Part shown: piece by piece, positions 1 through 5,734 of the stretch | Layout: every line of letters starts with the position of its first letter | Position numbering within the stretch: position 1 is the first letter of the stretch | Origin: an uncultured Clostridia bacterium | Lineage (GTDB): Bacteria > Bacillota > Clostridia > Christensenellales > Aristaeellaceae | Length of the DNA: 17,916 nt | NCBI GenBank assembly: GCA_946409855.1 | Contig: CAMJXZ010000022.1 | Coordinates: 1 to 17,916, forward strand | Direction: 5' to 3' | Notes under the pieces: generated by a model | Seen by the model: only the letters and a program-made list of their open reading frames with translations | Database searches by the model: none | What the model was told of the DNA's origin: nothing | Program-made: the position numbers and the translations under genes

Positions 1-26
1 GGGACGCGCGAAATTTCCGGTTTCCC

Positions 27-55
27 TTGACAACGCAGACATGCCTGCATATAAT
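27..55 (+). promoter_or_regulatory. Sigma-A promoter of the riboswitch-transporter operon
   Basis: TTGACA at 27-32 and TATAAT at 50-55 are separated by exactly 17 bases. Both hexamers match the vegetative consensus perfectly, so basal transcription should be strong. The start site is expected near 62-65, just ahead of the FMN aptamer. A strong promoter followed by a riboswitch and terminator suggests that control lies in premature termination rather than initiation. Confidence 0.9.
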
Positions 56-69
56 ATATCCCGGAGAGT

Positions 70-177
70 TTCTTCGGGGCAGGGTGCAATTCCCGACCGG
101 CGGTGACAGCCCGCGAGCCTTCTTGGCTGATCCGGTGTGATTCCGGTGCCGACAGTACAGTCTGGATGAGAGAAGAG
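70..177 (+). promoter_or_regulatory. FMN riboswitch (RFN element) aptamer
   Basis: The stretch matches the conserved RFN core block by block: TTCGGGGCAGGG at 74-84, TTCCCGACCGGCGGTGA at 90-106, GCCCGCGAGCC at 109-119, TGATCCGGTGTGATTCCGG at 128-146, GCCGACAGT at 148-156, and AGTCTGGATGAGAGAAGA at 159-176. P1 can form between TCTTC (71-75) and GAAGA (172-176). In the known family FMN binding normally switches off riboflavin synthesis or uptake genes by termination or RBS sequestration. Here the first downstream gene is a CUT1 ABC permease, which is unusual. The identification rests on primary-sequence blocks; I did not run a covariance model. Confidence 0.95.
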
Positions 178-182
178 GACTC

Positions 183-201
183 GCGGGGCATTTTGTCCCG
201 C
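183..201 (+). other. Hairpin between aptamer and terminator
   Basis: GCGGGGC (183-189) can pair with GTCCCGC (195-201), with one G-U pair, around an ATTTT loop. It lies between the 3' strand of aptamer P1 and the terminator, so it is part of the expression platform. No U-run follows it, so it is unlikely to be a terminator itself. Its role in switching is not clear from sequence. Confidence 0.5.
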
Positions 202-225
202 CCGGTTTCCGAACCCATCATGATC

Positions 226-255
226 AGCTCCGGAGCGTTTTCTCCGGAGCTTTTT
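226..255 (+). terminator. Intrinsic terminator of the FMN riboswitch
   Basis: AGCTCCGGAG (226-235) pairs perfectly with CTCCGGAGCT (242-251) around a CGTTTT loop, and a run of five T (251-255) follows. It lies about 50 nt after the aptamer and 33 nt before the first coding start, as expected for a transcriptional OFF switch. I found no convincing antiterminator. The best candidate is CCGGAG at 61-66, which is complementary to CTCCGG at 228-233, but it sits at the expected transcription start. Confidence 0.9.
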
Positions 256-287
256 GATTGCCGGTTCAGACCGGGGAAAGGAACGCC

Positions 288-1166
288 ATGTCGGTGACGG
301 CAGCCGGGGGGACCCGTTTGATGCGGCGGCTCAAGCCGTATCTGTTCATTATGCCCATGGCGGTGCTGGCGGCCGGGTTTGTCTATTATCCGTTTGTGAA
401 AACGGTGCTGTATTCTTTATCCGTCGTCAACGCCCGGGGGGAGATCGTTTCCTTCGCAGGGCTTGAAAACTACACATACCTGTTTTCCCGGAGGGATTTT
501 CTGGCGGCGCTGCGCAATACGCTGACGCTTTCCTTTATCAATGTGCCGGTCACGCTGGTTGTCACCATTTCCCTGGGCTACCTGGCCGGCAGGGCGCGGC
601 CCCTGTCCCCGGTTTACGAAAGCATGTACGCGCTGCCGGTGGCGGTTTCCATGTCCGCCGCGGCGCTGATCTTCAAGGTGCTCCTCAACCCGACGGCGGG
701 GCTGGTCAATTACGTGTTCGGGCTGAACTGGGGCTGGTATCAGGACCGGCATACGGCCATGGCCGGCATCCTGCTCCTGACGGTCTGGATGGGGACGGGC
801 CTGAACTTCCTGCTGTTTTTGAGCGCCTTCCGCGCGGTCCCCCGGGACCTGGCGGACTGCGCTTCGCTGGACGGGGCGCGGGAATGGCAGGTGCTTTGGT
901 ACATCCGCCTGCCGCTGGTCGCCCCGACCATCCTGTACGTCAGCTGCACCAACATGATCCAGGCCATGATGACCTCCGGCCCGATTCTGGTGCTGACCCA
1001 GGGCGGACCTTCCCGGGCGACGACCACCCTGATGTACATGATGTACACCTCCGGCTATTCCTCCTCCAACTATGCGCTGGCCGCCTGCGTGTCCCTGGTC
1101 ACGTTCGCGCTGACCCTCGGCATCACGCTGGCGCTCTTTGCCCTGCAGGAAAGGAGGAGCGAATGA
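288..1166 (+). CDS. CUT1-family ABC sugar permease (MalF/UgpA type)
   Basis: Integral membrane subunit of a binding-protein-dependent ABC importer, about 292 residues, normal for the family. Several hydrophobic helices are visible, the first near residues 13-33. The cytoplasmic EAA loop that contacts the ATPase reads DCASLDGAREWQVLWYIRLP, the usual signature of MalF/UgpA-type permeases. I chose ATG 288 over an upstream TTG at 258 because GGGGAAAGGA lies 7-8 bases before it, and the TTG overlaps the terminator tail. It is the first gene after the FMN riboswitch terminator, and its stop overlaps the start of the partner permease (ATGA), so the two are translationally coupled. Substrate cannot be read from sequence. 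The family usually carries sugars, polyols or glycerol-3-phosphate, which does not fit the usual FMN-riboswitch targets. Confidence 0.92.
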   Translation: MSVTAAGGTRLMRRLKPYLFIMPMAVLAAGFVYYPFVKTVLYSLSVVNARGEIVSFAGLENYTYLFSRRDFLAALRNTLTLSFINVPVTLVVTISLGYLAGRARPLSPVYESMYALPVAVSMSAAALIFKVLLNPTAGLVNYVFGLNWGWYQDRHTAMAGILLLTVWMGTGLNFLLFLSAFRAVPRDLADCASLDGAREWQVLWYIRLPLVAPTILYVSCTNMIQAMMTSGPILVLTQGGPSRATTTLMYMMYTSGYSSSNYALAACVSLVTFALTLGITLALFALQERRSE

Positions 1167-1999
1167 ACGCGTCCCCTAAAAGCCGTTTATCCGGCATCCT
1201 GGCGCAGGCTTTCTGCCTGATGATCGGGTGCGCGGTGGTCTTCCCGGTGGTGTACGGGTTCCTGGGCGCCTTTAAGGAGCCGTCCGAATTCGCTTCCTGG
1301 CCGCCTTCCTTTCTGCCCCGCAGTTTTTTGAACTTCGAAAACTTCCGGTATGTTTTTACCGCCGTGCCCATGCTGCGCTACCTGTTCAATTCCCTGTATG
1401 TGGCGGTCATGGGGTCGGTGCTCCGCCTGGCGGCGGCGCTGCTGGCCGCCTACGCGATCGTCTTTTTCCGTTTTCCCGGCAGGAAGCTTTTTTTCGTGCT
1501 GATGCTGGGCACGATGATGCTGCCGGGCGACATCGTGCTGATCACCAATTACCGGACGGTCTCGTCCCTGGGGCTCACCAATACCTACTTGGGCATCATG
1601 ATCGTCTCCCTGCTGGGCGCCAGCCAGATGTTCATGCTCCGCCAGAGCTTCAGCCAGGCGCCCAAGGCGCTGAGAGAGGCCGCGATGCTGGACGGCTGCG
1701 GGGATCTGCGGTTCATCGTGTCCGTGCTGATGCCCGTGTCCGTGCCGGTATTGGTGACGCTGTTCCTGCAGAGCTTTGTGGCCCTGTGGAACGTATACCT
1801 GTGGCCCCTGGTGATCACCAGCGCCGATGAGATGCGAACCGTCCAGGTGGGGATCGCCATGCTGACCACCTACGACGGGACCAACTTCCACACGGTGCTG
1901 GCCGGGGTCACCGTGGCCCTGGTGCCGATCCTGGTTCTGTTTCTGATTCTCCGCCGCCATATCAGCTCCGCCATGACGGCGGGCGCGCTGGTCGGGTGA
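1163..1999 (+). CDS. CUT1-family ABC sugar permease (MalG/UgpE type)
   Basis: Second permease subunit, 278 residues. An N-terminal helix (about residues 10-30) is followed by the periplasmic-side segment typical of MalG/UgpE (FKEPSEFASWPPSFLP). The EAA loop LREAAMLDGCGDLRFIVSVL-MP is clear. ATG 1163 overlaps the stop of the first permease by four bases and is preceded by AAGGAGGAG, so the longer open frame upstream of it is a shadow. Together the two genes form the heterodimeric transmembrane pore. No ATP-binding subunit is found anywhere nearby. CUT1 importers in Firmicutes often share one MsmX-like ATPase encoded elsewhere, and I infer the same here. Confidence 0.92.
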   Translation: MNASPKSRLSGILAQAFCLMIGCAVVFPVVYGFLGAFKEPSEFASWPPSFLPRSFLNFENFRYVFTAVPMLRYLFNSLYVAVMGSVLRLAAALLAAYAIVFFRFPGRKLFFVLMLGTMMLPGDIVLITNYRTVSSLGLTNTYLGIMIVSLLGASQMFMLRQSFSQAPKALREAAMLDGCGDLRFIVSVLMPVSVPVLVTLFLQSFVALWNVYLWPLVITSADEMRTVQVGIAMLTTYDGTNFHTVLAGVTVALVPILVLFLILRRHISSAMTAGALVG

Positions 2000-2030
2000 C
2001 CGGGGATTCGAATAAAAGGAGGAAACCGAA

Positions 2031-3335
2031 ATGAAAAAAGCGATGTGTGCGGTGCTGTGCCTGACGATGATTTTTGCGCTGCTTCCGGCCTGCGCGGAAG
2101 CGGGAACGACAGAGATCGTCTTCTGGCATTCGATGACGGAAGAAGCGAAAACCCTGCTGGAATCCTTCGTGGAGGACTATAACAAAGGGGAAGGCGCGCA
2201 GAAGGGGATCAAAGTGACCGCGGTGTTCCAGGGCTCTTACGCTGATTCCGTAACCAAGATGAACAGCATCCTGAGCAGCGGCCAAACCGGCGAACTGCCC
2301 GATGTGATGCAGCTGGACGCCACCGGCAAAGCGTCTTATCTTCAGGCGGACGCCGCCTGGACGGTGGACGACATGGTCCTGGAATATCCGGACACCGACG
2401 TGAGCGCCATGCTGCCGGCGGCCATGATGAACTGGAACCTGGCCGGGACGCAGCTGGGCCTGCCCTTTGCCACTTCGACCACGGTGACCTATTACAACAA
2501 GACGGCCCTGGGCGGTCTGCCGCTGGACACCCTGGCGGACATCGCGGCGCTCAAGGGCAAGGTCAGCGAGACGACGGCGGACGGCGCGGCCGTCACGATC
2601 TACGCGGCGGTGCCCAACACGCCGACCCTGGCCAACTGGCTGGGCCAACTGGGCAGCGATGTCGTCACCAGGCGCAACGGCTCGGAAGGCATGGCGGACG
2701 CGCTGGCGTGCATCGACAACGGGGCGCTGGTCCGGTTCCTGACCGAATGGAAGGCGCTCTACGCCTCCGGCGCCCTGTTAAACGCCAGTGCGGACCGGGA
2801 GGCCTTCGCCGCCGGCCGGCTGCTGGTGATGACGAATTCCTCCTCTTCCGTCGCCGCGATCCAGGCGCTGGTGGGGGACCGCTTTGAACTGGGCGTCTGC
2901 GCCTATCCCCGGGTTCACGCGCAGGCGTCCGCCGGCGCCACCGTCTCCGGCTCCTGCCTGGTGATGTTCGACCAGGGGGAGGCCCGCCGCGCCGCCGCGA
3001 GGGACTTTGTGCTGTACCTGACAAGCGCGGAGGTGCAGACAGCGTTTGCCATGGGCACCGGCTATGTGCCGTCCAACGCCCTGGCCGCCCGGAGCGAGGC
3101 CTGGCAGGCGTTTGTGGCGCGGGAGCCGCTGTACGCGGTGGCGCTTGAGCAGATCCTGGCTACGCCGGATACCATGCGCAGCGTGACCGTGGGCCCCTCG
3201 GCTGATTTTTACTATGCCATCATGAACGATATTTCCGATATGCTGGTGAACGACCAGTCCCCGGAAGAGACGGCGGAGATCATGGAAGAAGACCTGGGCG
3301 GCCTGCTGTGGCAGTATGTCCGGGCCAACCCGTAA
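2031..3335 (+). CDS. Extracellular solute-binding protein, family 1 (UgpB-like)
   Basis: Substrate-binding protein of the importer, 434 residues. The N-terminus has a Lys-rich start, a hydrophobic core and LLPAC at residues 17-21, a slightly atypical lipobox (Pro at -2); signal peptidase I cleavage after AEA is an alternative. The mature part opens with EIVFWHSMTEEAK and contains FQGSYADSVTKMNSIL and GLPFATSTTVTYYNKTAL, all characteristic of the UgpB/MalE-type family 1 fold. The AAGGAGG site is well placed before ATG 2031, 31 bases after the permease stop. UgpB relatives bind glycerol-3-phosphate or glycerophosphodiesters, but the family is broad, so the ligand is open. Placement under an FMN riboswitch raises the possibility of a flavin-related, pentose or polyol ligand; this is inference. 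Confidence 0.9.
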   Translation: MKKAMCAVLCLTMIFALLPACAEAGTTEIVFWHSMTEEAKTLLESFVEDYNKGEGAQKGIKVTAVFQGSYADSVTKMNSILSSGQTGELPDVMQLDATGKASYLQADAAWTVDDMVLEYPDTDVSAMLPAAMMNWNLAGTQLGLPFATSTTVTYYNKTALGGLPLDTLADIAALKGKVSETTADGAAVTIYAAVPNTPTLANWLGQLGSDVVTRRNGSEGMADALACIDNGALVRFLTEWKALYASGALLNASADREAFAAGRLLVMTNSSSSVAAIQALVGDRFELGVCAYPRVHAQASAGATVSGSCLVMFDQGEARRAAARDFVLYLTSAEVQTAFAMGTGYVPSNALAARSEAWQAFVAREPLYAVALEQILATPDTMRSVTVGPSADFYYAIMNDISDMLVNDQSPEETAEIMEEDLGGLLWQYVRANP

Positions 3336-3373
3336 GCGTTTTTTGCCTGTCTGACAATGACGGAGGCTGTTCC

Positions 3374-4273
3374 ATGGAAATATCGACCTCGACCAATATC
3401 TGCGCCTTTCAGCCGGGCCGGGAAAGGCTGCCGGTGGAATTCTCCATCGAGACCTGCGCGAAGGCCGGGTACCGGGTGCTGGACATCAACTTCTGCATGG
3501 GCCTGAACCCCGATTCGCCCATGCGCGGGGATGGCTGGGAAGCGTACGTCCGTTCCATCAGCGCCCTGGCCCAAAGCCATGGCATCCGCTTTAACCAGAG
3601 CCATCTGCCCTATTACGATGTGGATTCGGAGCGCGGCACGGAGCGCGCCCGGCAGATGGAGCAGTTGATCGAACGGAGCATCATCGGCTCCGCGATGCTG
3701 GGGGCGAAATGGTGCGTCACCCATCCATTTACCGCGCGGGAGGGAAAAGGCGTTTCCTCCGTATCCCTGGAAAAGAACTTGGAATACTTTGGCAGCCATC
3801 TGAAAACCGCCTGGTGCGCCGGCGTCGGCATCGCCCTGGAAAATGATTTTGAGTACCACACGGGGCAGCCCCGGGGTCGGGTCTACTGCGCGGCCATGGA
3901 GGAGCTGATCAGTCTGTGCGACGCGTTTTCGGACCCGGCCGTCGGCGTCTGCTACGACTTTGGGCACGCCAACCTGACGGGCGGCTTCCACCGGCATAAC
4001 CTGAACCTGCTGGGCGGCCGCCTCAAGGCCCTTCATGTGCAGGACAACCACGGCGAAAAGGACGAGCACCTGATGCCCTTCTTCGGGTCCATCGACTGGA
4101 AGGACGCGATGGCGGGGCTGGCGGATATCCGCTTCCCCGGGGAGCTGACCTTCGAAATCCAGGAATGGGGGCGGTATCTGCCCCGGGAACTCAAATACAT
4201 CGCCGCCGAGCAGTCCCTGGTCATCGGCCGCAGGCTGGCTGCATACTACGAAGAAGCGCTGCGGGAAAAATGA
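3374..4273 (+). CDS. Sugar phosphate isomerase/epimerase-like TIM-barrel protein
   Basis: Protein of 299 residues with the xylose-isomerase-like TIM-barrel (AP-endonuclease 2) pattern. Likely metal ligands sit at the ends of successive strands: E156 (IALENDFE), D195 and H198 (CYDFGHANL), H221 with D224 and H226 (HVQDNHG), and E261/E264 (TFEIQEWG). H117 in THPFT is another common active-site position. Family members isomerise or epimerise sugars or cleave sugar-like substrates using a divalent metal. No signal peptide is seen, so it should act in the cytosol on the imported compound or a derivative. ATG 3374 follows CGGAGG and was chosen over an upstream alternative start at 3308, which would overlap the binding-protein gene. 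It is the last gene of the riboswitch-controlled set, 38 bases after the binding protein. The exact reaction is unknown. Confidence 0.85.
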   Translation: MEISTSTNICAFQPGRERLPVEFSIETCAKAGYRVLDINFCMGLNPDSPMRGDGWEAYVRSISALAQSHGIRFNQSHLPYYDVDSERGTERARQMEQLIERSIIGSAMLGAKWCVTHPFTAREGKGVSSVSLEKNLEYFGSHLKTAWCAGVGIALENDFEYHTGQPRGRVYCAAMEELISLCDAFSDPAVGVCYDFGHANLTGGFHRHNLNLLGGRLKALHVQDNHGEKDEHLMPFFGSIDWKDAMAGLADIRFPGELTFEIQEWGRYLPRELKYIAAEQSLVIGRRLAAYYEEALREK

Positions 4274-4344
4274 AAGCCGGCCGTTCTCCCTGAAAAAAAC
4301 GGGCGGAAAAGCCGGTTCCGGAAGGGAATTCCGCAAAGAAAAAC

Positions 4345-4373
4345 TTGATTCACGGCATCTGATATGGTAGAAT
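4345..4373 (+). promoter_or_regulatory. Promoter of the HPr-like gene
   Basis: TTGATT (4345-4350) and TAGAAT (4368-4373) are spaced by 17 bases, 25 bases before the ATG of the HPr-like gene. Each hexamer departs modestly from consensus. The surrounding DNA is locally AT-rich in an otherwise GC-rich window. I saw no clean terminator for the preceding gene between 4274 and 4344, only imperfect CCGG-rich inverted segments. Confidence 0.75.
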
Positions 4374-4397
4374 ATTACTGCAGGAGGTATATCAAAG

Positions 4398-4625
4398 ATG
4401 AAATCTGTTACGTTGAAGCTTTCCCAGGCGGAAGAAATTAAGGAATTTGTCAATACGGTCAACCGTTACGCATATGAAATGGATCTGCGGGCCGGCAGGC
4501 ATGTGGTGGACGCCAAGTCCATCCTGGGGATTTTCTCCCTGGATCTGTCCCGTCCGATCTCGCTGGAGATCTACTCGGACGACTGCGACGACCTGATGGA
4601 AGATATCAAGCGGTTCATGGTCTGA
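4398..4625 (+). CDS. HPr-family protein lacking the catalytic histidine
   Basis: A 75-residue protein with the HPr fold pattern. The second half, GRHVVDAKSILGIFSLDLS, matches the HPr region around regulatory Ser46 (here S41), and the last helix fits DDLMEDIKRF. The first loop, which in true HPr carries the G-L-H-A-R-P phosphorylation site, reads LSQAEEI, so the EI-dependent phospho-histidine is missing. It therefore cannot be an ordinary PTS phosphocarrier. A regulatory role like that of Crh, which also lacks the histidine but keeps Ser46, is a reasonable inference. It has its own promoter, an AGGAGG site at 4382-4387 and a downstream terminator, so it forms a single-gene unit. Confidence 0.85.
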   Translation: MKSVTLKLSQAEEIKEFVNTVNRYAYEMDLRAGRHVVDAKSILGIFSLDLSRPISLEIYSDDCDDLMEDIKRFMV

Positions 4626-4698
4626 CCGTCCGCCGGTCACGGCCCGGTACGCGCTGTGATTCAAACCAGTTTCTGACACCCGGCGTATCCCTGAAGGA

Positions 4699-4737
4699 AA
4701 CCCTCCCTGCGCGCTGAATAGTTCGGGGAGGGTTTTT
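4699..4737 (+). terminator. Intrinsic terminator after the HPr-like gene
   Basis: AACCCTCCC (4699-4707) pairs with GGGAGGGTT (4726-4734), and the T-run extends to 4737. The loop is long, about 18 bases. It separates the HPr-like gene from the phoH operon. The rest of the gap 4626-4766 shows no gene. TTGACA at 4736-4741 overlaps the T-run but has no convincing -10 box at 16-18 bases, so the operon promoter was not located. Confidence 0.8.
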
Positions 4738-4766
4738 GACAACCGCCGGCGGAAAGGAGCAAACGC

Positions 4767-5729
4767 TTGCACCAGCACTTTACGACGTTGGAAAGTACGT
4801 ATGTGAACCTGTTCGGAACGGGGGACAAGATCGCTTCTCTGATCGAGGAAGAGCTTCATGTGGAACTGCGGCCCCGGGACCAGCAGCTGGAAATCCTGGG
4901 CGAAAAGGAAGAGGACGTGCTGCTGGGCGCCCAGTGCGCCGAAAAACTGATGGCCCTGGCCGCCAAAGGGGAAAGCATCCAGCCGCCGCTGGTGCGCACG
5001 GTGGTCGCGCTGGCGCGCTCCGGGAGGCTCGCCGAGCTGGACACGCTGATGAGCCAGATCATCGCGGTCACCCACCGCGGCGCGCCGATCCGCTGCAAGA
5101 CCCCGGGCCAGAAGGCCTATATCGATACCATCCGCCGTCGGGAGCTGACCCTGGCGGTCGGCCCGGCCGGCACAGGGAAAACCTATCTGGCCGTGGTGAT
5201 GGCGGTCAACGCCCTCAAAAACCGTGAGGTGGACCGGATCGTTCTGACCCGCCCCGCGGTGGAAGCCGGGGAGAAGCTCGGCTTCCTGCCCGGCGATATG
5301 ACCCAGAAGATCGACCCGTACCTGCGCCCGCTCTATGACGCGCTGTACGATACCATGGGGGCGGACGCCTATACCCGGCTGACGGAGCGGGGGGTGTTGG
5401 AGGTCGCGCCGCTCGCCTTCATGCGGGGGCGGACGCTGGCGCATTCCTTTATCATCCTGGATGAGGCGCAGAACACCACCCCGGAACAGATGAAGATGTT
5501 TTTGACCAGGATCGGCCAGGGGTCCCGCTGCGTGGTCACGGGGGACGTCTCCCAGATCGACCTGCCCAACGCCCGGCAGTCCGGCCTGGTGCAGGCGATG
5601 GAGGTGCTCGCGGACGAAAGCGCCGTGGGCATGGTCCGCCTGACGGAAGAGGACGTGGTCCGCCATGAACTGGTCCGGCGGATCGTAGCGGCCTACCAGA
5701 AGTACGAGGCAGCCCGGCAAAGGAGCTGA
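4767..5729 (+). CDS. phoH: PhoH-like ATPase (YbeZ family)
   Basis: P-loop ATPase of 320 residues, the usual PhoH/YbeZ length. Walker A is GPAGTGKT at residues 132-139 and Walker B is FIILDEAQN at 228-236. A TGDVSQIDLP sensor-like motif follows near 258-267, and an N-terminal extension of about 110 residues precedes the ATPase domain. Relatives are proposed to act with YbeY in rRNA maturation and RNA quality control, and ybeY lies two genes downstream. The start is TTG at 4767, because GGAAAGGAG at 4751-4759 is well spaced from it and the N-terminus it gives looks like other PhoH proteins; no upstream in-frame ATG fits. The stop is 5 bases before pgpH, in the same operon. Confidence 0.93.
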   Translation: MHQHFTTLESTYVNLFGTGDKIASLIEEELHVELRPRDQQLEILGEKEEDVLLGAQCAEKLMALAAKGESIQPPLVRTVVALARSGRLAELDTLMSQIIAVTHRGAPIRCKTPGQKAYIDTIRRRELTLAVGPAGTGKTYLAVVMAVNALKNREVDRIVLTRPAVEAGEKLGFLPGDMTQKIDPYLRPLYDALYDTMGADAYTRLTERGVLEVAPLAFMRGRTLAHSFIILDEAQNTTPEQMKMFLTRIGQGSRCVVTGDVSQIDLPNARQSGLVQAMEVLADESAVGMVRLTEEDVVRHELVRRIVAAYQKYEAARQRS

Positions 5730-5734
5730 AAGAA

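Noticed and set aside
884..1162. Upstream extension of the second permease frame
   Set aside because: It lies inside the first permease in another frame, encodes a His/Pro-rich non-family sequence, and ATG 1163 has a good ribosome binding site.
4736..4764. TTGACA as the -35 box of a phoH promoter
   Set aside because: It overlaps the terminator T-run, and no acceptable -10 hexamer lies 16-18 bases downstream.
4626..4766. A tRNA-like GGTTTGAATCAC and a CGCGC/GCGCG pair on the - strand
   Set aside because: The T-loop resemblance is partial. No matching T-stem, anticodon arm or D-arm could be laid out at normal spacing, so I treat it as chance in a region that holds a terminator.
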